DNA from: Gammaproteobacteria bacterium
GTDB lineage: Bacteria; Pseudomonadota; Gammaproteobacteria; DSM-19610
NCBI GenBank assembly: GCA_015494295.1
Contig: WGBO01000050.1
Location: forward strand, 1-64,000
Reading direction: 5' to 3'
Length of the DNA: 64,000 nt
Made by a program: the position numbers and the translations under genes. Under the pieces are notes generated by a model, which did not search any database, had not been told where the DNA came from, and worked only from the letters and a program-made list of their open reading frames with translations. This document shows positions 1-13,706 of this stretch, one piece after another (positions within the stretch are counted from its first letter, which is position 1; every line of letters begins with the position of its first letter).

Positions 1-1
1 C

Positions 2-847
<846 letters not shown>

Positions 848-923
848 CCGGCCCCGGGTATACGGGGTGGGCCGTGCGCGTGCATGGCCCGCCCCTTGTA
901 CTTTACGAGAACAGCCCCAGAGG

Positions 924-957
924 CTTTTGCCAAACCGGCCGTTTGGCAAAAGTTTTT
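924..957 (+). promoter_or_regulatory. intercistronic hairpin between gap and pgk (possible attenuator/mRNA stabiliser)
   Basis: Perfect 12-bp inverted repeat CTTTTGCCAAAC-CGGCC-GTTTGGCAAAAG followed by TTTTT, 20 bp before pgk ATG. Confidence 0.65.
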
Positions 958-977
958 GAAAATAACGGAGTACCGAA

Positions 978-2159
978 ATGTCTTTCATCAAGCTGACCGA
1001 TCTTGATCTTGCCGGCAAGCGCGTACTGATCCGCGCCGACCTCAACGTTCCCGTCAAGGACGGCAAGGTAACCTCCGATGCCCGTATCGCGGCGTCCATG
1101 CCCACCATCGAACACTGCGTGAAGGCTGGCGCCAGGGTCATGGTCATGTCCCACCGCGGCCGCCCCGAAGAGGGCAAGCCCGACGAGGAAAACTCCATGG
1201 CGCCGATCGCCGCCAACCTGTCCGGGAAGCTCGGCAAGGAAGTGCGCCTGATCAAGGACTATCTCGACGGCGGTTTCGATGTCGCCGAGGGTGAGGTGGT
1301 GCTGCTCGAGAACGTGCGCTTCAACGTCGGTGAGAAGAAGGACGACGAAACCCTGGCGAAGAAATACGCCGCCCTGTGCGACGTGTTCGTGATGGATGCC
1401 TTCGGTACCGCGCACCGCGCCCAGGCCTCCACCCACGGCGTCGGCAAGTTCGCGCCTGTCGCCTGCGCGGGCCTGCTGCTGGCCGCCGAGCTGGAGAACC
1501 TCGCCAAGGCGCTGGCCGATCCGGCGCGCCCGATGGTCGCCATCGTGGGCGGTTCCAAGGTGTCCACCAAGCTGACCGTGCTCGAAGCGCTGTCCGAGAA
1601 GGTCGATCAGCTGGTGGTCGGCGGCGGTATCGCCAACACCTTCCTCAAGGCTACCGGCAAGAACGTCGGCAAGTCGCTGTGCGAGGACGACCTGGTCGAC
1701 ACCGCCAGGATGCTCATCGACAAGATGGAAAAGCGCGGCGCGCACATTCCGATCCCGGTCGATGTCGTGGTCGGCAAGAAGTTCGACGAGAACGAGCCGG
1801 CGGTGCTCAAGGACGTCGACGATGTCGAGGACGACGACATGATCTTCGACGTCGGGCCCAGGTCCGCGCAGGAACTGGCCGACATCATCGAGAAGGCCGG
1901 CACCATTGTCTGGAACGGCCCGGTCGGTGTGTTCGAGTTCGACCAGTTCGGTGAAGGCACCAGGACCGTGGCCATGGCCATCGCCAACTCCAGCGGCTTC
2001 AGCCTGGCCGGTGGCGGCGACACCATCGCCGCCATCCAGAAGTACGACATCTACGACAAGATCTCCTACATCTCTACCGCCGGTGGCGCGTTCCTGGAAT
2101 ACCTGGAAGGCAAGACCCTGCCGGCAGTCGCCATGCTGGAAGAACGGGCCCGTGGATAG
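978..2159 (+). CDS. pgk: phosphoglycerate kinase
   Basis: 393 aa; [38 protein letters not shown] motifs. Confidence 0.98.
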   Translation: MSFIKLTDLDLAGKRVLIRADLNVPVKDGKVTSDARIAASMPTIEHCVKAGARVMVMSHRGRPEEGKPDEENSMAPIAANLSGKLGKEVRLIKDYLDGGFDVAEGEVVLLENVRFNVGEKKDDETLAKKYAALCDVFVMDAFGTAHRAQASTHGVGKFAPVACAGLLLAAELENLAKALADPARPMVAIVGGSKVSTKLTVLEALSEKVDQLVVGGGIANTFLKATGKNVGKSLCEDDLVDTARMLIDKMEKRGAHIPIPVDVVVGKKFDENEPAVLKDVDDVEDDDMIFDVGPRSAQELADIIEKAGTIVWNGPVGVFEFDQFGEGTRTVAMAIANSSGFSLAGGGDTIAAIQKYDIYDKISYISTAGGAFLEYLEGKTLPAVAMLEERARG

Positions 2160-2191
2160 CGGCGTCTCACCCAAGGGGAAAATGGCGCAAT

Positions 2192-3637
2192 ATGCAGCGT
2201 AGAACCAAGATAGTCGCCACCCTCGGGCCGTCCACCGACGACCCGAAGGTGCTCGACGACATGATCCAGGCCGGCGTGGACGTCGTTCGCGTCAATTTCT
2301 CGCACGGCTCTCCGGAGGAACACCTGCGGCGCGCCGAGGCGGTCCGCAACCGCGCCCGGGCGCACGGCCGCCAGGTCGGCGTGTTCGCTGACCTGCAGGG
2401 GCCGAAGATCCGCATCGACCGCTTCAAGGAAGGCAAGGTCGAACTCAAGGAAGGCGAACAGTTCATCCTCGACGCCGCCATGGACCCGGACGCCGGTACC
2501 GTGGAGCGCGTCGGCATCGCCTACAAGGCGCTGGTCGAGGACGTGCAGCGCGGCGACACCCTGTTGCTGGACGACGGTGCCGTGGTGCTGTGGGTCAACG
2601 AGGTGCGCGGCACCGAGATCGATACCCGCGTGGTGGTCGGCGGCACCCTGTCCAACAACAAGGGCATCAACCGCCAGGGCGGCGGCCTGTCGGCGCAGGC
2701 CATTACCGACAAGGACCGCGCCGACATCAAGGTGGCAGCGGAAATGCGCGCCGACTACATCGCCGTGTCCTTCCCGCGCAACGCCAACGACATCCACGAG
2801 GCGCGCGAACTGTTGCGCAAGGCCGGCGGTCATGGCGGCGTGGTCGCCAAGATCGAACGCGCCGAGGCTATGGACGCGCTGGAAGAAATCATCGAGGCCG
2901 CCGATGTGGTCATGATCGCGCGTGGAGACCTGGGCGTGGAGATCGGCGACGCCGAGTTGCCCGCCGTGCAGAAGCGCATTATCCGTATCGCGCGTGCCAT
3001 GGACCGGGTGGTGATCACCGCCACGCAGATGATGCAGTCGATGATCGAGAACCCTATCCCCACCCGCGCCGAGGTTTTCGATGTGGCCAATGCTGTCATC
3101 GATGGCACCGACGCGGTGATGCTGTCCGCCGAGACCGCCACTGGCAAGCACGTCGCCAAGGTGATCGAGGCCATGGACCGTATCTGCCGCGGCGCCGAGA
3201 CGCAGCGCATGGACAGCGTGGTGGAACGCCGCACCTCGGTGGACTTCAAGGCCATCGACGAGGCCATTGCCAAGGCCGCGATGTACACCGCAAACCACAC
3301 TGGTGTAAAGGCTATTGCCGCACTGACCGAGTCCGGCGCCACGCCACTGTGGATGTCGCGCATCAGTTCCGGCATCCCGATCTACTCCTTGACGCGTCAT
3401 GTCGAAACACGTAGAAAGGTAACCCTTTATCGCGGCGTGTACCCGGTCAGTTTCGATGTCACGACCACCGATCACGCCCAGGTCAATCGCGAGGCGATCG
3501 ACGAACTGATGCGGCGCGGCGCGGTGCGCGACGGCGACCTCGTCATCATCACCAAGGGTGATCTGATGGGTGTGCACGGTGGCACCAACGCCATGAAGAT
3601 CATTCGCGTTGGCGAGCACGTGGCCAACGTCGACTGA
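2192..3637 (+). CDS. pyk: pyruvate kinase
   Basis: 481 aa; RRTKIVATLGPS, MIARGDLGVEIG, ATQMMQSMIENPIPTRAEVFDVANAV. Confidence 0.97.
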   Translation: MQRRTKIVATLGPSTDDPKVLDDMIQAGVDVVRVNFSHGSPEEHLRRAEAVRNRARAHGRQVGVFADLQGPKIRIDRFKEGKVELKEGEQFILDAAMDPDAGTVERVGIAYKALVEDVQRGDTLLLDDGAVVLWVNEVRGTEIDTRVVVGGTLSNNKGINRQGGGLSAQAITDKDRADIKVAAEMRADYIAVSFPRNANDIHEARELLRKAGGHGGVVAKIERAEAMDALEEIIEAADVVMIARGDLGVEIGDAELPAVQKRIIRIARAMDRVVITATQMMQSMIENPIPTRAEVFDVANAVIDGTDAVMLSAETATGKHVAKVIEAMDRICRGAETQRMDSVVERRTSVDFKAIDEAIAKAAMYTANHTGVKAIAALTESGATPLWMSRISSGIPIYSLTRHVETRRKVTLYRGVYPVSFDVTTTDHAQVNREAIDELMRRGAVRDGDLVIITKGDLMGVHGGTNAMKIIRVGEHVANVD

Positions 3638-3708
3638 GGCGCAGTCCTTCGTCCCGCAAGCAGACACACATACAACATACTTAGCTGAAAAACTCCAAGG
3701 AGTCCGTC

Positions 3709-4773
3709 ATGGCCTTGATATCCCTGAGACAACTGCTCGACTACGCAGCCGAAAACGATTTCGGCATGCCCGCTTTCAACGTCAACAACATGGAACAGGT
3801 GCATGCGATCATGCAGGCTGCCGATGAAACCGACAGTCCGGTGATCATGCAGGGTTCCGCCGGCGCGCGTTCCTACGCGGGCGAACCCTTCCTGCGTCAT
3901 CTGATCTCCGCCGCCATTGAAATGTACCCACACATTCCGATCGTCATGCACCAGGACCACGGTTCCGAGCCGGCGGTGTGCCTGCGCTCCATCCAGTCCG
4001 GTTTCTCCTCGGTGATGATGGACGGTTCCCTGATGGCCGACATGAAGACCCCGTCGACCTTCGAGTACAACGTCGACGTGACCCGCAAGGTCGTCGAGAT
4101 GGCGCACGCCGGTGGCGTGTCCGTCGAGGGCGAACTGGGTTGTCTGGGTTCGCTGGAAACCGGCGAAATGGGTGAGGAAGACGGCCATGGCGCGGAAGGC
4201 AAGCTGTCCATGGACCAGCTTCTTACCGACCCGGAAGAAGCTGCCAACTTCGTGAAGGAAACCGGCGTCGACGCGCTGGCCATCGCCATCGGCACCAGTC
4301 ACGGCGCCTACAAGTTCACCCGTCCGCCGACCGGAGACATCCTGGCCATCAACCGCATCAAGGAAATTCATGCGCGCCTGCCCAACACTCACCTGGTCAT
4401 GCACGGTTCCTCCTCCGTGCCGCAGGAATGGCTGAAGATCATCAATGAGTACGGCGGTGACATGGGTGAAACCTACGGCGTGCCGGTCGAGGAAATCTGC
4501 GAAGGCATCAAGCACGGCGTGCGCAAGGTCAACATCGACACCGACCTGCGCATGGCTTCCACTGGCGCCATCCGCAAACACCTGGCCGACAACCCCTCCA
4601 ACTTTGACCCGCGCAAGTTCCTCAAGGCATCCACTGCCGCCATGAAGGACATCTGCAAGGCGCGTTACGAAGCCTTCGGTTGCGCCGGCCATGCTTCCAG
4701 GATCAAGCCGATCCGTCTCGAAGACATGGTTGCACGCTACGAGTCCGGCGAACTGGACGCGCGCGTGAGCTGA
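3709..4773 (+). CDS. fba: fructose-bisphosphate aldolase class II
   Basis: 354 aa; [27 protein letters not shown] class II motifs. Confidence 0.96.
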   Translation: MALISLRQLLDYAAENDFGMPAFNVNNMEQVHAIMQAADETDSPVIMQGSAGARSYAGEPFLRHLISAAIEMYPHIPIVMHQDHGSEPAVCLRSIQSGFSSVMMDGSLMADMKTPSTFEYNVDVTRKVVEMAHAGGVSVEGELGCLGSLETGEMGEEDGHGAEGKLSMDQLLTDPEEAANFVKETGVDALAIAIGTSHGAYKFTRPPTGDILAINRIKEIHARLPNTHLVMHGSSSVPQEWLKIINEYGGDMGETYGVPVEEICEGIKHGVRKVNIDTDLRMASTGAIRKHLADNPSNFDPRKFLKASTAAMKDICKARYEAFGCAGHASRIKPIRLEDMVARYESGELDARVS

Positions 4774-4794
4774 TCGGCAATCCGATCAGGCAGC

Positions 4795-4822
4795 AAAAAG
4801 GGCGGCTTCGGTCGCCCTTTTT
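4795..4822 (+). terminator. Rho-independent terminator after fba
   Basis: AAAAAGGGCGGC TTCG GTCGCCCTTTTT hairpin. Confidence 0.85.
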
Positions 4823-4870
4823 CATGCACTGTCCCTTTTTTCAATGGGGCCAGACTCGATTGAAATCCAT

Positions 4871-5220
4871 TTACCCGCCTGCCGGCCGGTCTGCCTCGGT
4901 ATCCGGGTACTGGTTGAGCAGCAACAGGTCGTTTATCAGCAGGAAGGTGATCAGGGCGAGAACCCAGACCTCGGCGTCTATCGTTTGCCGCAGGACGTAG
5001 TAACTGCCGGGCACCATGAGCAGCCCGAAGCCCGTTCCCGGTGCGACCAGGCAGGGAAGGGGGTGGCGTTTGATCCAGCCGGTATAGAATACGACCCATG
5101 CCAGCCCGACGATGCCGAACGGCAGTATGCCGGCGCCGGGCGGCGATGGGTCCGAACGCGGACTTTCAGCTTTCCATGCCAGGAGCTCTTTGCCCTGCCG
5201 GCAAGGGCCCGCGCCGGTTG
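4871..5220 (-). pseudogene. UbiA-type prenyltransferase fragment (truncated)
   Basis: Manual minus-strand translation gives GFGLLMVPGSYYVLRQTIDAEVWVLALITFLLINDLLLLNQYPDTEADRPAGG-stop, ending just after the Asp-rich motif; no good start codon and not in the supplied ORF list. Confidence 0.6.
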
Positions 5221-5233
5221 CTGTCTGAACGGT

Positions 5234-8113
<2,880 letters not shown>

Positions 8114-8275
8114 GGCGTTTCCCCGTTCGTTCCCAACCGTGTTTTCGTCTTGCCAGCATGGCAGGCATGGAGCGCAGATGGTATCGGACAGGGGAACGCT
8201 CGTGCATCCCACAAATTCGGGATGACAGCGTAACAGGGGATGATAATGCCGTTGGGCAAGATTGGCGCTAGCGAT

Positions 8276-8755
8276 TCACATCGATAAATTCATCACGTAG
8301 ACCCCCGCAACAATAAACAATGCGCTGGTGATCATCGGAGTGAAATTGAAAAGACTGGCGCCAGGTAGGAGCACGCTTTCGCCAGGATTGTCAGGATTAT
8401 AGTAAACAAGCACGTGCCGGGTGCCGCGGTAGCGTTCCTGTAGCTTGCGCAAGGAGGAGAGCGGCTTGTTGACACGGTCCGAAAAGGTGACGCGTGTGCT
8501 GGTGTAGGGTGTCCCGGCGACGACATAGCGGTAGCGGAAGTTGGTCGTCAAGCCGATTCCATGATCCACGATCCTGTCAGGTCCCAGGCCTCGAAGCACG
8601 ACGCGCTTCAGTTCGGCGGATTCCAGTTCGCCGTAAACGTGAGGCCAGCGCGTGCTGGCAAAAGCCTTTCGGGCTTTCATTGTCAGCAAAACGCCACTGA
8701 CTACGCCGACGAAAATGAAAGCTGCGCCAATAAGTGTCTGAGGGTTGTCGAACAT
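8276..8755 (-). CDS. DUF3592-like membrane protein
   Basis: 159 aa; TM at both ends, extracytoplasmic domain ending VYYNPDNPGESVL. Confidence 0.7.
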   Translation of the reverse strand: MFDNPQTLIGAAFIFVGVVSGVLLTMKARKAFASTRWPHVYGELESAELKRVVLRGLGPDRIVDHGIGLTTNFRYRYVVAGTPYTSTRVTFSDRVNKPLSSLRKLQERYRGTRHVLVYYNPDNPGESVLLPGASLFNFTPMITSALFIVAGVYVMNLSM

Positions 8756-8837
8756 AATCGTTTACGTCACAGCCTCGAACATTCCTGTACAAACCCTTCG
8801 CGCCTTGTAAGTCCAGTTTATCCATGAATACGCTTCA

Positions 8838-9827
8838 TTACAAAATTGCCGGTTCATCCAGCGCGCTGGCCTGTTCCCTCAGGCTGAGAATGTGGTCCTC
8901 CCAGTATCGCGGCGAGTCGAACCACGGGAATGCGATGGGGAAGGCGGGATCCTGCCAGCGGCGTGCGATCCACGCGGCGTAGTGCATTATGCGCAGGGTG
9001 CGCAGGGGTTCGATCAGCAGTGTGGTGCTTTCATCGAAATCACGGAACATGCGGTAACCGGTGAGCAGGTCCTGCATCTGCGCGCGCATTTCCTCGCGTT
9101 CGCCGGAGAGCAGCATCCACAGGTCCTGGATGGCGGGGCCGTTGCAGGCGTCGTCGAGGTCGACGAAGTGGGGGCCGTTGTCGCGCCACAGGATATTGCT
9201 TTTGTGGCAGTCGCCGTGCAGGCGAATGGCGGGTGGCGGGCCGACCACTGCGAACAGGTTGCGGATCTTTTGCAGCAGGTCGGTGGTGAGGCTGTCGTAG
9301 GCCTTGCGCAGGTAGTCGGGCAGGAACCCGGCCTCCAGAATGAATTCGCGCGAGGCATCGCCGAGGGTTTCGATGTCGAGTCGCGCCCGGTGCTGGAAGC
9401 GCTCGGTGGCGCCGACGGCGTGCAGGCGCCCAAGGAAGCGTCCCATTTGTTCACGTTGTTCGCGGGTGTCCAGGTCGGGCCAGCGGCCGCCGCAGCGTGG
9501 GTAGACACCGAACAGGAAGCCGCCGTGTTCGTGCAGGCTGCTGCCCTGGGCGTCGGTCAGGGGGGCGACGACGGGAATTTCCTGTTCCGCCAGTTCGAGA
9601 GCGAAGCGGTGTTCTTCCAGGATGGCGTCTCGTGACCAGCGCTCGGGGCGGTAGAACTTGGCGATGACCGGGTCGGCGTCCTCGATGCCGACCTGGTAGA
9701 CGCGGTTTTCGTAGCTGTTGAGCGCCAGCAGGCGTCCATCGGTATGGAAGCCGTGCGCGTCGAGAGCGTTCAGGATCAGGTCGGGGGTGAGGCGTTCGTA
9801 GGGGTGGCGGCTGGGGGTGTCGGTCAT
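8838..9827 (-). CDS. srkA: SrkA/YihE-family stress-response protein kinase
   Basis: 329 aa; LNSYENRVYQVGIED, RLHGDCHKSNILWRD, FVDLDDACNGPAIQDLWMLLSG. Confidence 0.92.
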   Translation of the reverse strand: MTDTPSRHPYERLTPDLILNALDAHGFHTDGRLLALNSYENRVYQVGIEDADPVIAKFYRPERWSRDAILEEHRFALELAEQEIPVVAPLTDAQGSSLHEHGGFLFGVYPRCGGRWPDLDTREQREQMGRFLGRLHAVGATERFQHRARLDIETLGDASREFILEAGFLPDYLRKAYDSLTTDLLQKIRNLFAVVGPPPAIRLHGDCHKSNILWRDNGPHFVDLDDACNGPAIQDLWMLLSGEREEMRAQMQDLLTGYRMFRDFDESTTLLIEPLRTLRIMHYAAWIARRWQDPAFPIAFPWFDSPRYWEDHILSLREQASALDEPAIL

Positions 9828-9865
9828 GCGGGCATGATATCGGATCGGCGCGGGGCGTACACGGA

Positions 9866-9895
9866 AATAAAAAAGCCCCTCGGATGAGGGGCTTT
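9866..9895 (-). terminator. Rho-independent terminator of qmo-hdr operon
   Basis: AAAGCCCCT-CATCCG-AGGGGCTTT hairpin followed by a T-rich run on the minus strand. Confidence 0.8.
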
Positions 9896-9940
9896 ACGTC
9901 AAGGAGGTCGACAAACCCGAAGGCCGTCACTGTCCAGACG

Positions 9941-10840
9941 CTATTTGCCGGCAATTTCTTCCAGTTGTTTGGCGCGGATCACCTGGCCGTCCAGAGCGGC
10001 TTCCTTGGCGGACTTGCCATAAGCCACGGAGAGCAGGGTGCTGTAGTACACCACCGGCATCTTGAACTTGGTGCCGTACTTGGCGTTGATCTGCTCCTGG
10101 TAGACCTCGGTATTCATCTGGCAAACCGGGCAGGGGGTCACGATCATGTCTGCACCGTTGTCGTAGGCGGATTCAATGATCTCCTTGATCAGGGCCTGGC
10201 TCTTTTCCGGTTCGGAGAAGGCCAGCGCGCCGCCGCAGCAGGACACTTTCTTTTCGTAGTTGTCACAGGCTTCGGCGCCCACGGTCTCGATCATCTTGTC
10301 GAGGTACTTGGGGTTCTCGAAGGATTCGCCGGCGATGCCGAAGGGCCGGTTGGTCTGGCAGCCGACGTAGCCGGCGATCTTGAGGCCTTCCAGCGGCTTC
10401 TTGACGTGCTTGCCCAGTTCCTCGTAGCCGATATCCTCGATCAGAACTTCCACCATGTGGCGGACTTTCTTTTCGTTCTTCAGCTTGAGACCGGCTTCGG
10501 CCAGCGCGGTGTTGGTTTCCGCGAGCAGGTCTGCGTTGTCGTTGAGCCGCTCCTGGGTTTCCTTGGTGGCGAGCCAGCAGGCAGCGCAGGTGGCGACGAT
10601 GTCCTGGTCCGGGTGGGCTTCCTCGGAGAGCGCCATGTTGCGCGCCGAGAGGGCCAGGCGCGGCAGCTCGCCGCCGCCGGCGTAGCCGATGGAGGCGGAG
10701 CAGCAGTTCCAGTCCGGGATCTCGTTCAGTTCAATGTCCAGCTCCTTGCACATGGTGTCGACCGACACCTGGTAGTTGGACGAGGATGCGGCCTTCTGCG
10801 AAGAACAGCCGGGGTAGAATGAATAGGATTTCTTGGCCAT
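9941..10840 (-). CDS. hdrB: heterodisulfide reductase subunit B-like protein (CCG domains)
   Basis: 299 aa; SFYPGCSSQ, DWNCCSA, GYVGCQTNRPFG, KVSCCGGAL, TPCPVCQMN. Confidence 0.92.
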   Translation of the reverse strand: MAKKSYSFYPGCSSQKAASSSNYQVSVDTMCKELDIELNEIPDWNCCSASIGYAGGGELPRLALSARNMALSEEAHPDQDIVATCAACWLATKETQERLNDNADLLAETNTALAEAGLKLKNEKKVRHMVEVLIEDIGYEELGKHVKKPLEGLKIAGYVGCQTNRPFGIAGESFENPKYLDKMIETVGAEACDNYEKKVSCCGGALAFSEPEKSQALIKEIIESAYDNGADMIVTPCPVCQMNTEVYQEQINAKYGTKFKMPVVYYSTLLSVAYGKSAKEAALDGQVIRAKQLEEIAGK

Positions 10841-10851
10841 GATGTCTCTCC

Positions 10852-11478
10852 TCAGCTTCCGCTCTTGCCGATGCGCGCTTCTTCAATTTCCTGCGCTTTC
10901 TTCAGCATGGCGTGGAAGCCCTTCTTGTCTTTGCAGCCGTGGCCGCCAAGGATTTCCATCGGTGTCATGCGCTTGGTCTTGAGCATGCCCAGCCCGATGT
11001 CCTTCATTTTCAGGGCGGTCTTGATGCCTTCGCTGAAGCCGTTCATGAAGTACAGCGACAGCCCCAGTTTCAGTTCGTTGACGCGACCGGTCCTGGTCAG
11101 GTTGTCCCAGAACAGTTGGGCGAACTTGGCGGTGGGCTGGTTCTTGGGGGCCAGTCCGAGGCGCTTCGAGTAGGTCGCCAGACCGTGCATGATGTGGGTG
11201 ATTGGCAGGCCGCGCGGGCAACGGGCGATGCAGTTGTAGCACGAGGTGCACATCCACATGGAACTGGACTGCAACACTTCATCACGCTTGCCTGCGCGGA
11301 TCATCATGAAGATTTCCTGCGGCGGGTGTTCCCAGTGCGGACCCAGCGGACAGGAGCCGGAGCACACGCCACACTGCATGCACATTTTCACCCAGTCGCC
11401 TTCCTCCACGTTGTCCTGCACTTCCTTGAGGAAGTTGCCGCGGTACTTTTCGATCATTTCCTGGTTGTAGTTACTCAT
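10852..11478 (-). CDS. hdrC: heterodisulfide reductase subunit C-like 4Fe-4S protein
   Basis: 208 aa; CMQCGVCSGSCPLGP and CTSCYNCIARCPRGLP clusters. Confidence 0.92.
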   Translation of the reverse strand: MSNYNQEMIEKYRGNFLKEVQDNVEEGDWVKMCMQCGVCSGSCPLGPHWEHPPQEIFMMIRAGKRDEVLQSSSMWMCTSCYNCIARCPRGLPITHIMHGLATYSKRLGLAPKNQPTAKFAQLFWDNLTRTGRVNELKLGLSLYFMNGFSEGIKTALKMKDIGLGMLKTKRMTPMEILGGHGCKDKKGFHAMLKKAQEIEEARIGKSGS

Positions 11479-11486
11479 GACTGCTC

Positions 11487-13703
11487 CTAGAACTTGAACG
11501 GGCTCAGGCCGATTTTCTCGACGGTCTCAGCCATGTCGTTGATCAGTTTGGGTGCGCGGTCGATGTCGGTGATGGCGACTTCGTAGGTTGCCACACGTTC
11601 CTTCTCCAGGCTCAGCGACTGGAGGGTGTCATCGACCTTGCTCATGCGCACCGACGCCATTTCGGAACCCTTGACGAAGTGACACTGGTAGTCGTCGCCC
11701 TTCTTGCAACCCATCAGCACCACGCCGTCGTAGCCGGAGTTGAGCGCGTCGGTGATCCAGATGGTGTTCACCGAACCCAGGCAGCGAACCGGGATCACGC
11801 GGGCCCACTGGCTGTAGCTGTTGCCCTGCTGGGCGGCCATGTCCAGCGCCGGGTAGGCGTCGTTCTCGCAGGCCAGCACCAGGATGCGCGGCTTCTCGTC
11901 CCACTCTTCCGGAATTTCGCAGTTCTTGATCTGCTGGCCGACGGTGTCCACCGAGTAGTTTTCGAAGGAGATGACGCGCACCGGGCAGGCGCCCATGCAG
12001 GTGCCGCAGCGGCGGCAGCGCGACTCGTTGAACACCGGGAAGCGCTGCTCGTCCTCGTCGATGGCGCCGAAGGGGCATTCCACCGTGCAGCGCTTGCACT
12101 GGGTGCAACCTTCCTTGCGGAAGATCGGATAGGACAGGTCGCCGGAGCGCGGGTGGGCGGCGCGGCCGACCTTGGCGCTCTCGATGGCCTGGATCGCTTT
12201 CAGCGCGGAGCCGGTGGCGTCCTCGATGGCCTGCTGCGTGTCCATGGGGCGGCGTACCGGACCACAGGTGTAGATACCGGTGCGGCGCGTCTCGTAGGGG
12301 AAACAAATGAAGTGGGAATCGGCGAAGCCGTACTTCAGGTGCGGCACATCCTTGCCCTGACGGTAATTCAGATTGAGGATGGAGTCGACATTGACTTCCC
12401 ATTCGCCCGGCTCGTTCTGCGGCACTTCGTTGATGTCGACGCCGGAGTTGGGCACCATGCCGGTGGCGAGCACCACCAGGTCGGCTTCCTCTTCCACGTC
12501 TTCGTCGAGGATCTTGTCCTTGAACTTGACCACCGGGCCGTTGCTGCCGGCCACCACTTCACTGACGATGCCCTTGCGGAAGGTGACCATCTTGTCCTGG
12601 CCGCTGCGGTAGAAGTCCTCGCCCGGCGCGCCCGGGGTGCGCAGGTCGTCGAACAGGATCTCGGTCTCGATGTCCGGGTTCTGATCCTTGAAGTACATGG
12701 CCTGCTTGATGGAGGTCAGGCAGCAGTCACCGGAACAGTAGTTCAGGTGGCCTTCCTTGTCGCTGCGCTGGCCGGCGCACTGGATAAAGGTGACCTTCTT
12801 CACTTCCTTGCCGTCGGAGGGGCGCTTGATGGGCCCGCCGTTTGCGGCAATGGCAAGCTGTTCCAGTTCCACGCGGTCGACGACGTCCTTGCTCTTGCCG
12901 TAACCGAGTTCCGGAAGCTGGCTGGCGTCGTAGGGCGTGGCGCCGGAAGCCTGCACGATGGCGCCGAAGTTGAGGGTTTCGGTCGAACCGCTCTCGGTGC
13001 TGATATCGGCGGAGAAACGGCCGGGTGCGCCGGAGGTGCGGGTGATGGTGGAGTTGAGGTGGACGGTAATGTTGTCCGACGCCTCGATCTCGGCAACCAT
13101 GTCGGCGACCGAGGTGTCCACCGGATCGGTGTAGGGAGCGTGGCGGGGCACGTCCTTCCACATCCTGGCGACATAGCCGCCCAGCTCGCCGGTCTTCTCG
13201 ACCAGGTGTACCGGGTAGCCGGCCTTGGCGGCCTCGATGGCCGCGGTCATGCCGGTGATGCCGCCGCCAACCACCAGCACGGCTTCCTCGCAGCCCTTTT
13301 CCTGCGCGGAGACGGGCGGCGTGGAGTGCTTGGCTTCGGCGCAGGCCATGCGGACGTAGTCCTCGGCCATTTCCTGGGTGGTCTCACGCAGGTCGTCCTC
13401 GTCCGGACGGATCCAGATGACGCCCTCGCGCAGGTTGGCGCGGGAGATGGTGACACCCTGGAAGTTGAAGGCGTCGGTCTTGGCGCGGCGTGAGCAGGCG
13501 CCGATGACAACGCGGTTGACGCCCTCGTTGTCGATGTCGTTCTGGATCAGTTTCACGCCTTCGGCGGAGCACAGGAAGTCGTGCTGCTGCACCACCTGTG
13601 CCTTGCCGTCGCGCTGGGCGACAGTGGCGATCTGGTCACAGTCCAGGCGTTCGCCCAGTCCGCAACCCTTGCAAATGTATGCTCCAATTTTCAGATCTGA
13701 CAC
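11487..13703 (-). CDS. qmoB: quinone-interacting membrane-bound oxidoreductase subunit B (HdrA-like flavoprotein with MvhD-like C-terminus)
   Basis: 738 aa; FAD motif VLVVGGGITGMTAAIEAAKAGYPVHLVEK, two ferredoxin CxxCxxCxxxC motifs, C-terminal MvhD-like region. Confidence 0.92.
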   Translation of the reverse strand: MSDLKIGAYICKGCGLGERLDCDQIATVAQRDGKAQVVQQHDFLCSAEGVKLIQNDIDNEGVNRVVIGACSRRAKTDAFNFQGVTISRANLREGVIWIRPDEDDLRETTQEMAEDYVRMACAEAKHSTPPVSAQEKGCEEAVLVVGGGITGMTAAIEAAKAGYPVHLVEKTGELGGYVARMWKDVPRHAPYTDPVDTSVADMVAEIEASDNITVHLNSTITRTSGAPGRFSADISTESGSTETLNFGAIVQASGATPYDASQLPELGYGKSKDVVDRVELEQLAIAANGGPIKRPSDGKEVKKVTFIQCAGQRSDKEGHLNYCSGDCCLTSIKQAMYFKDQNPDIETEILFDDLRTPGAPGEDFYRSGQDKMVTFRKGIVSEVVAGSNGPVVKFKDKILDEDVEEEADLVVLATGMVPNSGVDINEVPQNEPGEWEVNVDSILNLNYRQGKDVPHLKYGFADSHFICFPYETRRTGIYTCGPVRRPMDTQQAIEDATGSALKAIQAIESAKVGRAAHPRSGDLSYPIFRKEGCTQCKRCTVECPFGAIDEDEQRFPVFNESRCRRCGTCMGACPVRVISFENYSVDTVGQQIKNCEIPEEWDEKPRILVLACENDAYPALDMAAQQGNSYSQWARVIPVRCLGSVNTIWITDALNSGYDGVVLMGCKKGDDYQCHFVKGSEMASVRMSKVDDTLQSLSLEKERVATYEVAITDIDRAPKLINDMAETVEKIGLSPFKF

Positions 13704-13706
13704 GGC

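Noticed and set aside
11679-13493. 604-aa plus-strand ORF
   Set aside because: Antisense shadow of qmoB; biased composition, no motif
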